Of a stretch of 64,000 nucleotides of DNA, positions 34,439-46,421 are shown in pieces (positions within the stretch are counted from its first letter, which is position 1; every line of letters begins with the position of its first letter). The notes beneath the pieces are model-generated. The model did not search any database, was not told where the DNA came from, and saw only the letters and a list, made by a program, of their open reading frames with translations. Origin of the DNA: Brachypterus glaber (lineage: Eukaryota; Arthropoda; Insecta; Coleoptera; Kateretidae); the NCBI GenBank assembly GCA_958510825.1, contig OY294044.1:69576095-69640094 (forward strand), read 5' to 3'. The translations under genes and the position numbers were made by a program.

Positions 34439-35233
34439 AGTTACAAAGTGGTTATGAAGCAGTGCCCTACAAACATTTTCACTAAAAATTAATTAAGGTA
34501 AGTAACAGGACACACCGCTAATACAAACAAATATTTTAATTTCTAAATGATTTATTAATGGGAAAAAAAAATAGTTTTTTTTAGAAATAAAATTTATTTG
34601 TTACAACCAAAAAAGTTTTTTTTCGGAATTTTATGTTTTTGTTGTTTTAATTTATTTTTTTAAATTAAAGTTCAAATTGATAAAACATTGTAATGAAAAT
34701 TATAAAATATAAATAATTTATTTTAGTATTATGTATTATTATTACTTTTAAATAAATAATAAAAGGTAACAAATATAATGAAGTTACCTTCTAATTTTTT
34801 TTTCGAGTTTTTTGTTTTTACGCTGCATCTATAGTAACCTTTCTATAGTAAGGCGTCTGTAACTGAGGGTTAAAATCCAAATATAATTTACTTAATTATG
34901 ACCAAAAAAAATGAGTTTTACCCCATTCTTACTAGGGACAATAGATCTAGATCTTAACTTAGCAAGGCTTTGGTAACTTAAGACCTGGATCTAGTATCTC
35001 TAATTTTTACCCCCTTACCCTCAATCGTTTACCCCCAAATTTGAATCAGCTTTTCGAAAGATGATAAGAAACAATACGCAAAAAACCACTTGTTGGTATA
35101 TTTTCTAGAAGATGCCACAAAAAGGTGTATAATTCTCTTGTATATAAACATTAGTTTAGTTATTAGTTTTAGGAAATTTAGCGGGAAAAATCTGAATCAT
35201 TCTTTTTAGAAGTCGGTAACACGCAGTCGCAAA

Positions 35234-35470
35234 ATGAGACTTCATGTGCATCATACGCCATTTTTGTCGTTAGAAATGTATTGTCGGTTTGTCGTGCAAA
35301 AAAAAACATTTAGTCACTTTAAGGTGCCACTCTCACGAATAATTGTCAATCCTACCAAATATCCTTCAGAGATCGTCTACCAAGGGCCCTATCGCAAGAA
35401 ACAACCGCTGGGGGTAAGATCAAAGGAGTATTATCAAGGTAGGAATTCTCGTTTCCAACAGTCCACTTAA
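35234..35470 (+). other. Unassigned 78-codon open frame
   Basis: An ATG-initiated frame ends at a TAA and has a less biased composition than its neighbours (KVPLSRIIVNPTKYPSEIVY, then YRKKQPLG). No domain, homologue or splice context is recognised. It directly precedes the dispersed R repeat beginning near 35480, so it may be repeat-derived. I do not propose a function. Confidence 0.2.
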
Positions 35471-35479
35471 ATGAAAACC

Positions 35480-35870
35480 TTTTCCTCCTCTGATTCAAAA
35501 GTTAAGCAAAAATGTCGTAAAATGGCTGTTTTTTTAATCATGGCACAAAGCAAATTATTAAAGTAATTTAACTTATTTTAGTTGCAGAGACATGTCCCTG
35601 ATATTGGGAGATATCTGTCTCAATCTCACTTCGTTCTTCAACATGGGCCCCTAGTGAGTTGGGGAAAATATAATTATCAATTAAATTTAATTATTATAAA
35701 AAAAAATATTTTCTTTTCGTTTATACCCATTTGTGACATCAAAAGATTAAGGCCTCAGAGGGTCTAAAACATTTCACTATATAGTTTAAAAAGATATTAC
35801 TATCTCTCATGAACTGCAATAGATCAACTTTTATGTGGTGTTTAAATGTTGGTGACAAAAAACGCCACGT
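35480..35870 (+). repeat. Dispersed repeat R, copy 1
   Basis: It matches the reverse complement of 37490-38040. Shared landmarks are ATGTCGTAAAATG, CACTTCGTTCTTCAACATG, AAGGCCTCAGAGGGTCT and AAAGATATTACTATCT. Here AAGGCCTCAGAGGGTCT is uninterrupted, which provides the empty site for the insertion in copy 2. It is non-coding. Confidence 0.7.
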
Positions 35871-37489
35871 TTAACGTCACTATCACTCAGGAACATTAAA
35901 TTTTTCTAACCTAAAATGTTATATCTTTTATGTAATGTGACGTGGAATATTAGATAATGCAATTTTTTTGAATTAGTTCTTAGTTTTTCATTAATTCCTT
36001 CTAGAGGATGTTTTGAATAAGAATGATTTACTGCCTGGATAATATATTCAATGTAGCACAAATATAGGAGAAGGTAGCCTATATCGTACCGGTCCGCAAA
36101 TCGCACTTTTTTAATTTCTCTAACTTCGAAAATATTTTTGCGACATCTTATGACTTTTAATAATAGTTAGCTTGGAGATTAACCCTCATACACAATTTAA
36201 TCCTTGTAAATTAACCTCAATGTATAGATAAGGTCCAATAAAAAAAATCCTTAAATGATGTAAAAATTTGCAAATTTTTGTAATGGTATTTTTTTAATAA
36301 TTACAATTACCACATCGTTTTATGTATAATTACATAAATTAATATCAGAATAATTAACATATAAACTTAACATATCCATATGTTTAGTTTATACTTATAT
36401 TTTTAATTTTTATGCAAAAAGAAGGATGTTTCATTAATCGTACTGAATTTCGTAAATCATCCTGAATTTAACTCCCGTAGGACATAATTAAATGTTTTAT
36501 TATTTTTTTTTGTCAAGGAATCATAGAAAATTGTAATTTGAAATATTTATTCTTAGTTAATAACTAATAGTTATTGACAATAAAAAATACATACAAGTTA
36601 CTACCCGTGAAGTCCGTTAAGCTCATGGCTAACCACACGTAGTCAAATAAATTTTTTATGTGTAAATGGAAAAGCCTTTTAATCTTTGCATAATATTTTT
36701 AATTTAAACTAACAATAAATAATTATTTTAAGTTAATTAACTAGGTACGATTTAGATAACCAGGCTCCTAAATCGTACCGTTTGCAGACCTTAATAAAAC
36801 ACATAAAATATTGCTTATAAATGTCATAAAGTTTAGTAATTTTTTTATATATAAAAAATGATTATACTTTAACTTAAAACAAAGAGCAAGTTCTAAAATG
36901 TAACCAATTACGAAAAAAAATAAAACATAATGTTAGGTGGTACGATTATATCGACCTTACCCTATACAATGTAGCACAAATATATACAATGTATATTATA
37001 CATGTATTTAATTATGCATTTTATTAGGCTTTGCTTATAATATCGTATTATTACCGGATACACGTAATTTTGCCAAATTTCATAGTTTATTTTATGGAAA
37101 AACCATTCAATGTTTCTAAAAGGTTTTATTTTATTTTTTTTATTTGTGATAATTTAATAGTTTACCTAATTCTAAAAAATGTTTTAGAGGCATTTAACTG
37201 TTTTATTTTAACATTGTAGTAACAAAGTACCCAAAAATACGAGATATCTCACAAACTTGAGAATAAATGCTAAAAATTTATTTTTTAATAGGTATATCGT
37301 TTCCTATTTTTTTTTTATGTGCAATTTAATAAATAACACAGGTAGCTTTAATGGTATTATTTTTGAATAAGGAAATTTCATAAAAATTTATGTTTTGTAT
37401 ACTTATTAAAAACATCCAGTAGATTTAGCGACTAAAAAATTTAAAACCACATTAAATTAAAATTGCTTCATCTAATAAATATTATATTC
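35871..37489. other. AT-rich intergenic DNA
   Basis: No gene is supported; only short low-complexity frames are present. Confidence 0.5.
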
Positions 37490-38040
37490 CACATTAAAAT
37501 GTACATAACAGGTAAATATGACATTTTGGCTTAGGAAGGTTGGCCAAATGTAGTTCATAAAAGATAGTAATATCTTTATAAGCTATATAGTCAAATGTAA
37601 ACTTTGAGACCCTCTGGAGATATATTCTTGAATTTCGGGGAGTAGAACGACTGATAGAACAAAGCTTAGAATATGACGCATAGTATTGAAACCAATAGAG
37701 TACGATTATAACCACACACCACAAACTCGTTCTATCAGTCGTTCTACTCCCCGGTTTTGAAGAATAGGTCCCCTGAGGCCTTAATCGATAAGGAAATATT
37801 ATATTTTAAAATAATCAAATTTAAATGATAATCATTTTTTCGGGCCCCACCAGGAGCATCATGTTGAAGAACGAAGTAAATTTAGGATGCCACAAACCTC
37901 TCCCACCTGTAAATACTAAAATAACTTAAATTTCTTCAATAATTTCATTTGTGCCCTGATTCAAAAAACGGTCATTTTACGACATTTCAGCCCCTCTGAA
38001 GGCTTAACCTTTGAAGTCGTTACCAAGTTTTAAATATTGA
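37490..38040 (-). repeat. Dispersed repeat R, copy 2 (inverted)
   Basis: This is the reverse-orientation partner of 35480-35870, interrupted by a 156-bp hairpin insertion at 37617-37772. The pair forms an inverted repeat about 2 kb apart. Confidence 0.7.
37617..37772. mobile_element. 156-bp hairpin MITE with CTG duplication
   Basis: CGGGGAGTAGAACGACTGAT at about 37637 pairs exactly with ATCAGTCGTTCTACTCCCCG at about 37734-37753, and weaker pairing extends outward. CTG flanks it (37614-37616 and 37773-37775). Copy 1 of repeat R has a single CAG (= CTG) with no insert, confirming a 3-bp duplication. Confidence 0.75.
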
Positions 38041-39055
38041 AGCATTACAAGTCTTATATAAAATTAAAATAGTTATTTATAATCAGAGCCGCCCTTTGTA
38101 TGAATCAAGTGAACTCCCTGCTTCAGGGCGCCAGCCTAGAGGGGCGTTTTTTGCAGAGTCGTAAGAAAACAAAAAGAGTGAGGGGACAGTAAAGTGTTGT
38201 ACGAGGTGCAGTAAGTAAAGCTTTTTCAGAAGTGAGGACCTTGTTTTTCATCGTGAAAATTTTTCTCTGTTTTTCAGAGGTTTGGACTTAATGCAAGGTT
38301 CAGCCCGTAGGTAATAAACCTACGAAATTATTATACAATATTTTTTATTCGATTGTTAATTATAATAATATTTAAATATGTTTAATTTTAAATTGCAAAA
38401 ACCATTTTCATTTATCCATGACAAATCGCCATCCAATCAAGCCTTTAAAAAAAACAATTGACTAATTTTCAAATTAGCTTAGTGTCTGGATTAATTTGTG
38501 TTTGTTATAAAAATATTAATACTTCTGAAACCTTTCTATAAATATTATAAATATTGAAGTTGATTTTACAATTGAAATTTTTTGTTTGTGATTTATTTTA
38601 GTGGATGAATATGTTTTGAGGTTATGTTATAAAAGAAATTTTTATTTATATGAAATGATTATAATACTTGTATCTGGTCAAAAAGAACATATAGCTCAAT
38701 ACCAAAAGTTACCAAAAGTTCATATTTCTTTATAAATATTACAGTAAAGTTAAAGCATCTTATTTAAAAAAGTTTAAAAATAACAAGTTTAAGTCGGCGG
38801 GCTAAAAAAACTTTTTGGCCCTAGGGCCACTAAGCCCAACTTTTCGCCCCCAAAACATTAACAAAAAGTGATGTTTTTAGAATCAATTGAATAAAAACCA
38901 TTATAAATGAGTAAAATTAAAAATATACGATACATAATACATAAACATTTGTCACTCTTTCTTCTGTATTGTGTGTACCTTGTATATTTTTAATTTTAAT
39001 CATTTATAAAAAATTTTAACCGACTTTCAAAAAAGAAGGTTATTATTAATATATA
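38041..39055. other. Intergenic DNA
   Basis: No gene is seen. 38085-38160 is GC-richer (CAGGGCGCCAGCCTAGAGGG) without a recognisable feature. Confidence 0.45.
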
Positions 39056-39835
39056 CAGGGTGATCAGTAACTGCCATGCCAAAATTAAAAAGGTGATTCT
39101 TCATTCAAAAATATAAAAAAAAGTTTCTATAAAGGGTGGTACAGAAATAAGCCCTAAGGAAGCTACGGCCCTTCGAAGATGACATATTAAATAGGGAACA
39201 AATAAGAGCATCAATAATATTTTGATGCTGCAGGGTGATTCTTTATTTAAAACTGAGGAAAAAAGTATTCTTCACCAAAACACCTAAATTTAATATTAAA
39301 GGAGTAATAGACTTTTTGGTGGCACAAAATGTTACTTCTCTTAATTGCATTTCTTTTTTAAAAACCGTTGCTCCTACACTACCGCCCTAAGCTGAAAGTT
39401 CCTCTCTATGTATGTTAAACATATATAGATAGGACCTTCCGCAGTACAGTGTTACACTATAAAACATTTTTTATGTATTAAAAAATCTATATTTTTATAA
39501 AAAATCCAGAAACTGCACATGCAAAAGTTTGGGGCAAACATGTGTTAAGCCTCACATATTTTATCGGTCTAGGCACGCCTCTGGATAAATTAAAAAAAAA
39601 TAATGAACATAAACTTATTGCCCTTATTAATACTAGTATACATGCAAAAGCTCGTCGATCTAGCTTAAAATGTGCTAGAGTTATTAATTAAAAACCTTTT
39701 TTTTATTACAATTTTAAAGGGCCATAGCTCCCTTAGGGCTTATTTCTAGACCAACCTTTATAGGAAGTTTTTTTTTATATTTTTGGATGTAGAATCAACT
39801 CCTTAATTTTGGCATGGCAGTTATTTTTCACCCTG
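39056..39835. mobile_element. M1 family MITE, complete, opposite orientation, with nested insertion
   Basis: The ends are CAGGGTGATCAGTAACTGCC and, reverse-complemented, CAGGGTGAAAAATAACTGCC. TA lies on both sides. It is collinear with the reverse complement of the 4526-5235 copy. Removing the nested 66-bp hairpin and its 4-bp duplication leaves exactly 710 bp. Confidence 0.85.
39379..39444. mobile_element. 66-bp hairpin mini-MITE with TACA duplication
   Basis: CTACCGCCCTAAGCTGAAAG at the left and AGGACCTTCCGCAG at the right resemble the 77-bp element at 5764-5840. TACA lies at 39375-39378 and 39445-39448. Other M1 copies have an uninterrupted CTGTAGGAGC-type sequence here. Confidence 0.75.
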
Positions 39836-40653
39836 TATATAACCAGCACCTGAAAGCCCAAATAACAACCATTTACATCTACCGGTAATAACCTAATAAA
39901 GATTATTTGTCGGATGTACTATTCAATAGAATATACAAATTGTTTTAAAACATAATTATGATTTATTTTTATATCATGCCAGTTGTTTTTATCTCAAGAT
40001 GTATTAGTATACAATGAATGCATGCTATACATTTATGTATCACAATAAAAAACATAAGCGAGGGAAAATTAACATTGCTTGCAGGTTATAATTTAATTAT
40101 AGTTATTAAATAAATCAAGACTCAAATTCATATTGAAAGATGTAATTTTTCACACATATATTCTTGTATACATATTTGATATAATATTTATTATGTGAAT
40201 AATAAAAAAAGCTACGGCATTTTTTAATTTGTAGGTAGATCCCTAGCACTTTTTAATTTGTAGGTACATACATATATTACGATTCATAGATACCTAATAC
40301 ACCTAATTTAATCTAACGTTATTATTCAAAAAAGGGTTCTCTCCTTTTTGGATAATAAAAGCAAAGAACCGTAATACCTACAGCACTGTGATTTTGCATA
40401 GGTAATCAATATTAAATTATCAAAATTTAATCGAAAAAATTAAATTTTGATCCGTTTTCGATATCCTTACATATATTGGAAAGGGATCAAAATTTAATTG
40501 CGTGAATCACTCACATTTTCTTTCTTTAGTTCCTACGGCAATAAGATATTAGGTAACGCAGATGCCAAAAGACTCTCCAGACTCTAACCGAAATACCCTA
40601 TATGGGACCTGTGCCAGTTATTGGCATAACAAAGAAACAGATAACAAAAGCCC
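39836..40653. other. AT-rich intergenic DNA
   Basis: No gene is seen. A small hairpin, AAATTTTGATCC with GGATCAAAATTT, lies at about 40441-40497. Confidence 0.45.
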
Positions 40654-40657
40654 TTAA

Positions 40658-40809
40658 CCCCTTCCGCTCCATTGTATCCACGTATGGATATTTGTAGCAA
40701 AATATACCACAATATCCACAGTTGGAAATTTATTTACTGGATTTTCCATATACATTTTAATCTGGTGTGGGGACCTGTACCTTGAAAAACAGACTGGAGC
40801 GGAAAGGGG
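40658..40809. mobile_element. piggyBac-type MITE with TTAA duplication
   Basis: The ends are CCCCTTCCGCTCCA and, reverse-complemented, CCCCTTTCCGCTCCA. TTAA flanks both sides exactly (40654-40657 and 40810-40813). A TTAA target with a CCC-initial terminal repeat is diagnostic of the piggyBac superfamily. It is 152 bp long and has no coding sequence. Confidence 0.85.
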
Positions 40810-40813
40810 TTAA

Positions 40814-41714
40814 TACTGAGACATTTCCAACTAATGATTATTGAATTTCCAAATTTTTGCCCTGGATAAAATTTGGTGGTTAAAAAAAGTCCTCGCTTGT
40901 GCAAATTTTACACCCTTACCGCTTAAAAAAAAACCTCCACGAATTTTTCAACTGAACCACAGCATTTTTACAAATGGTAAAGATGACTAAAAAAAGCTCA
41001 TCGCCTCTACAAATTTTCAATCATTTTCTAACTGGAGAGTTTGTTTTTCCAACTCGAGCGTGGTTGGAAGGGTGGTGCCCCCTCTACCCCCATCTCGTCC
41101 CCCGCTTGCTGGTAGCTTTCATTAGATATAAAGCATATTTTGCAGTGTGGAGAGCAAATATTCCATTCCATCCCTCCTCAACCCGCCTAGCAATAAGTAT
41201 TCCTATTACTACTCATACCGCAATCAAAATTAAAACAGAAGTAAATGTGAAATCAAAATGTTAATCCTGAAAAACTTAATTAACTTTATCCTAATTACTT
41301 TTCTAGTTATAATTGGGTTTTTAATTAACATTTCTTCTGAAATTAAGCAGAAATAAAATAATAAAGACACTATGAAAGTAAAAAAATTACTGAGTTTTTA
41401 CTAAAAGTCTATAAAGAGTATTTATAAGCTAATAACACGAGTATACGTGTGAAAAAGGAAGGGACATAAGGAAGAAAATAAGGTTCAATAGCATTATACA
41501 ATTTTCAGGAGAAGTGGCAGACGTTTAATAAGGTGAAACAAAACAGAATATTTTTTCAAAAATTAATAGTTAGAGTACTTAGCTATATGGTTAAAAGATT
41601 GTTTTTCAGTTTCCTTTATTTCTATCTAGAATTTGAAGAACGTTTTTATATTTAAAACATCATTATTATTATAATACTACAGGTACTATTATTATTACAT
41701 TATTATACTATGTA
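40814..41714. other. Intergenic DNA
   Basis: The 96-codon frame at 40974-41264 has no recognisable domain and is not supported as a gene. No repeat was identified. Confidence 0.4.
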
Positions 41715-41990
41715 CCAAAAACAAAATTTCAAAAAAGTTACACAGAAAAAAGTTTGGGACAAGAAACTGATAGGTCCCCTCCGTTTCGCACGCCCTTGAT
41801 TAAAATAAGTACATGAAAATAACCTACGAAGATGGCCTTTATTGTGATTAGGGGCTGATTTAATGAGGGGTGTGTTTTGGTGTGGGATTTAAAAGTACTT
41901 TTGGTCCCATTTAATATGTTTTTTAAATTACGTTTCTATCTTTTAAAATAACGGAGATATTGGCCGGGAAGTAAAATCTGGGACACCCGG
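41715..41990. mobile_element. Half of a CAGGGTG-type element
   Basis: AAAAAAGTTTGGGACAAGAAACTGAT and TTTCGCACGCCC (given in parts) match the foldback element at 1438-2609. The right end CTGGGACACCCGG followed by TATA looks like a mutated CACCCTG terminus. No left end was found. Confidence 0.55.
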
Positions 41991-42261
41991 TATAACCTCA
42001 TAGCCTCTATGTTCGTATACATATACGTTTTAGAAATATTTTAAAAAAGAATGCGTAAATTCAACAAACATTCTCAAAAAATGATTTTTTGTTCCTGCCT
42101 TAAGACCATTCCTGTTTCCAGGCGACCGCAGAATATAGGGGTAGGTCGAGCCAGAATCAAGGGATTAGGAATTAAGAAGGCTTTGGTTGGCTATTATTGG
42201 TTTTTTAACTGAACTCGATTTAACAGTTTAATTGCTTGAATTTTATGGTCTAGATTAATTG

Positions 42262-42416
42262 AACACTTCAAAGGAAATAGTATATTACATAACTAGTATG
42301 GAAAGTGACATTTTTCACGCGTAGGGGAAGGTTTTCGAACAAGCCGTCAGGCGAGTGGTGTAACCCTACGAGTGTAAGAAATACACTTTCCAACGAGTTA
42401 TGTACACTATTTTTCC
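42262..42416. repeat. Hairpin repeat, about 155 bp
   Basis: GGAAATAGTATATTACATAA and ATGGAAAGTG on the left pair imperfectly with CACTTTCCAACGAG and TTATGTACACTATTTTTCC on the right. The 86-codon frame overlapping it is not supported. Confidence 0.55.
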
Positions 42417-43565
42417 TACGATCCCGAAAAAATATAAAGTTTCTTAATTTAATATTTTCTAATTTTTATTATTTATTTCGAGAATTTTTGAGAAAAGCAA
42501 AGCATAAAATAGCATACAAATTTATATATAGGTTTGTTCATTGGAACTGCACTTTCTTGCACTGAAGTACACTTTTCATCCAACCAAATAAGTACTGAAT
42601 TTGTTCATTAATTTTTAAACAAGACAAAGAATGTGTTCAACTGTAAAGTGCAAAAGTACAGGAACCAACGAACATATATGTAGGTATACCTTATGTTTGT
42701 CAAACAGGAAATATGATTTTTATTTACCTTTATTTTTCTTGGTTTTATATTTATTACAATATATTATTAGCTGTTTAATGGCTTGCCTACAAGCGCAAAC
42801 TTGCTAATTCAGTTAGATTTCTGTGGATATGCTGCCATATAAGACAATAACATTGTACTGTTTTACATTTCATAAGGAAAATACCATGTATTTTGATGTT
42901 TTTTATAAAATCTAGACATTAATAAAACATCTTAAGTTATATTGGTCAAAATAGTAAGGTTATAACTATATATAGTTTTTATTGTTGACATGAAAAATAG
43001 AAATATTTGGATTGAAAACCTAAAAAATATCATAATAACAGCCTTGTTATGAAAGGTGAAAAATTGCATACAGAACGAGGTAAAATTCGTTGAATTTACA
43101 AAGTAAATATCTATATAAAATTTGGCAAACCTACATACATAAATATCAAACTAGGGTGATATAATAATATCAAGCTAGCGTGATATGAGTCCTTTTCTAA
43201 AGAACAAAAACGTGCTCTAAATGTCATTTTCAAAGTGGGTCGTAGGAAAAATAAATTTAAAGTATGAGGACTTATAACATTTCAAAAACACATGTTAATT
43301 TTTTTGGTTCGGTTAGTAACAGACTGTCATATTTATTTTGGGAGGGTTACTGTACCTCCCGCCTCAAAATTAAATTTTAAAGCTTTTTGTAATCTATAAT
43401 TTATATGCAATTAAATAAAGGAAATTTCAAATAAAATGCTACTTATGTAGCAAAAAAGGAAAGAGGAAAAATTTTGAGAGCAGTCTGGGTAATCGTCTTC
43501 ACCGCTACCTGGGGGTAGTTTGGCAATGTATGGAGCCCTCCTCCCCTATTTCCTTTTTTTACTTT
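42417..43565. other. AT-rich intergenic DNA
   Basis: No gene or complete repeat is recognised. Confidence 0.45.
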
Positions 43566-43569
43566 GGTA

Positions 43570-43683
43570 GACATTACTTCGATATTACTTGACATTACCT
43601 AATATTACTTGAAATTACCTGATATTATTTGACATTACTAGGCATTAATTGACACTACGTGGCATTAATTGACAATACTTGAA
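43570..43683. repeat. Short-period minisatellite, 10-11-bp unit
   Basis: About eleven imperfect units of GACATTACTT / GATATTACCT / GGCATTAATT follow each other with a period close to one DNA helical turn. Confidence 0.75.
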
Positions 43684-44512
43684 CAATATATACTGCCCTG
43701 CTAAGACAAGTTGTCCTATCTGCAAAAAAATCACTTTTTAAGATAAGCACACCATTGTATTGCTTTACACTAACCCCATGTGCCTACTAAAAATAAATGT
43801 CCTATCTAAAACCCAAATCCTAAAAATTAGCCTAAGATGTTTGTCCTTTGTGGAAAATTTTCATTGTTTTCTAAATAAAATTGTCCAAACTAGTCTTTAC
43901 TAGACGAATAAGTCAGGACTAGAACTAACTTTACAGATCTTAATAATTTGATTGGACATTTAAATTTAGATTTTTTTTTATTTTGCTTTAACTATTTTGC
44001 TTTCAATAATAATAACACATGATATTTTTATGTTTATTTTTTCACACAATATAACAAGAGTTTAACAGAAATTCTTCTTACTCAGGGAGATATTTTTTTT
44101 CCAGTCAGGTTGGAAAATTGCTAAAACCTACTTTTCCGGAGACTAGTTTATTTGCTATACCTGCTGTTTATATAATTTTCACCCCTATTGCGTAAAAAAC
44201 TGAATAATTCATTTTGGGGGAAAGCACATCTCTAAAATAAAACTAAAATGATGATTTTATTTTTTAAAGTTAATTTTGGTGGAATAAAATTGTTATTAAT
44301 AATTGACACTATGGCTATAATAGCCAGAAAATATTTGACTGTGCCTACTTAATAATTGAAGCCGTGAGGAAGAGAATCACGTAGACCCTCGAAACGTCGG
44401 CCAAAAAATTATACTGTAAATTTGGTACTTTATTTCACTGTCCTAAAACCTGTAATCCCAATTTTTTTAAAAATTATTAAAAATAGCATTTTCCGAGGCA
44501 TTTTCCTATGAT
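43684..44512. other. Intergenic DNA with repeat remnants
   Basis: At 43695 CTGCCCTGCTAAGACAAG resembles the left end of the mini-MITE (5764), but no right end follows. At 44356-44402 the series CCGTGAGGAAGAGAATCACG, then CCCTCGAAACGTCGG, resembles the hairpin/CGAAACG motif of Penelope-like elements. No gene is seen. Confidence 0.4.
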
Positions 44513-44657
44513 TACAAATGTATTGGATAAATTTTTTTGTTATGGTACCCCTGGGTAAATAGATATTGTCCACTCAAGAATATTGACCCACGTGGGTCAA
44601 ACATTATCTTGTGGCAATATCTTACTTTACCCACTAGTACTTTAAATAACTATTGTT
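44513..44657. mobile_element. Palindromic repeat (Q family), copy 2
   Basis: ATGGTACCCCTGGGTAAAT and GATATTGTCCACTC pair with GTGGCAATATC and TTTACCCACTAGTAC. The flanks TATTGGATAAA and AATAACTATTG match, in reverse complement, those of the copy at 32316-32460. Confidence 0.65.
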
Positions 44658-44729
44658 GCCAGCAGTATTTTTGTTTAGTTCTTCATACCTTTTTTGTTTG
44701 TAAAACTCGAAAATATGTCCTATAATGAC

Positions 44730-44905
44730 TTTTTTTCCGGAGACTCCGGAAAGTAAGCGCGCGCCTGTAGGAATCCGCACCCTCGTATACAAGAGCCGCC
44801 AGTTGACATCGTGGTCCAGCGTCGAGACGAATATCAGACACTGTTGCATCCGCGCGTCGCGACGCTTTAGTTTTGGTGCATTTCGCCGGTGTTTCCAGGT
44901 AATTT
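44730..44905. other. GC-rich island of unknown nature
   Basis: This block stands out from the AT-rich surroundings (GTAAGCGCGCGCCTG, CATCCGCGCGTCGCGACG). Frames exist on both strands, and the block ends with a donor-like CCAGGTAATT. It could be an untranslated first exon or promoter, or a GC-rich repeat. It has a weak tRNA-like element on the minus strand (GAGGGTGCGGATTCC), but no matching box A was found. Confidence 0.35.
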
Positions 44906-45227
44906 GAATTACCCCGTTAAAACAAACTCAAGAGCCAGGAACTGTACTGAAAGCATTTTTTCTGTATATTGGTATGTACATTTTAAAGAATTTATATAAA
45001 TTTAATGAAAAACTAATTAAAATTATTTTGTTTTAATTTAAAATTGAAAATGTAAATGCAAACAAAAAACTTAATATTCAAAGATAGTAAAATTTCACAT
45101 GAAAACTGAAAACTTCATCGGAAATGAAGCTGGACACGATTTTACCAGAATGTTTAAAAATATTAAAATTTAAGTAGACTTTCTACCTTCAAATTAAATT
45201 TTTTTTTTTTAACATTTTTTTATATAT

Positions 45228-45462
45228 CTGTGGCTTGGTTCTAAAAGGGCCAATGTTAAATATTTTGAATGGATACACTAAGTCAAACGTTGGCCATTTT
45301 AGCAGTTTAACAGATATGTTTATTGAAAACACACGTCGGGCTTTGTCGCTTAAAGTTTTATCTTACAAGCACTAACATTGGCTTTTTTAGGTTATCTGAA
45401 AAAAATTAGTACAACTCAAAATACGGAAAAAGTGACATTGGCCTTTTAGAACCTAGCCACAG
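45228..45462. mobile_element. Hairpin MITE nested in palindromic unit 1
   Basis: CTGTGGCTTGGTTCTAAAAG followed by GGCCAATGT pairs with ACATTGGCC followed by TTTTAGAACCTAGCCACAG. It is 235 bp long. The second unit has the same element at 46422-46661, so this insertion preceded the tandem duplication. Confidence 0.75.
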
Positions 45463-46421
45463 ATAAATAGAAAAAAGATAGCATTGTGAAGTCTTGTAGG
45501 TATGATTATTTATATTCAAAAAATACAAAAAAAAAACTTTTAGAGTTTTAAAGTGCCATTTTTTGCCATAATTTTTTTGGAAAAAACATAAAAAATGGTG
45601 GTCGCCGTGATTCCGGCCGCTTGGATCGGCTAAAAAAACGGGATATTATTTAGTATAGAAGTCGCTATAGCCCAAAGTAGATAATTTTTTTGGCCAAAAA
45701 ACAAAAAATAACAAAATGGTCAACGTTTTCACACCTGTCTGGAAACAAGATTTAGTCTGACTTTCAATAAACCCTAATTTTATTTCAAAACTCTATTATA
45801 TAGTTATAATATCTTATATAATATAAGACAATAGGATAGTTTTAGGACTAATTTTAAAAAATAGAACCAATAGATAGATTTTTTTTAAATTAGTCTTAAA
45901 ACAATCCTGTTGTCTTATATAATCAAGTTATGAAAGAAAATTAGGATTTATCCAAAGTCAGATTATATCTTTTTTCCAGATAGGTGTGGTTTTTCAAAAT
46001 GTTTCAGAAAACCACCGTTTTTTCATGTTTTTTTTCAAAAAAAAATTATGGTTACAAACGGACACTTCAAAATTTTTTAAAAAATTGTATTTTTTGAATA
46101 TAAATAAGCATACCTACAAAAATTTCACAATGATTTTTTTTTATAAAAAAATTAAAAAATAAAAAAAAAATGTTTTTAAAATTTGAAGGTAGAAAGACCC
46201 CTTAATATAAAAATGAAAATGTAAATGCAAACAAAAACCTTAATATTCAAAGATAGTAATATTTTGTAACATGACATTTCACATGGAAACTGAAAACTTT
46301 TTCGGAAATGGAGCTGAGACACGATTGTACCAGAAAATTCAATATGTTTAAAAATATTAAAATTTAGACTTTATACCTTCAAATTAAAAAAAAATTTTGT
46401 TTAAACATTTTTTTTATATAT

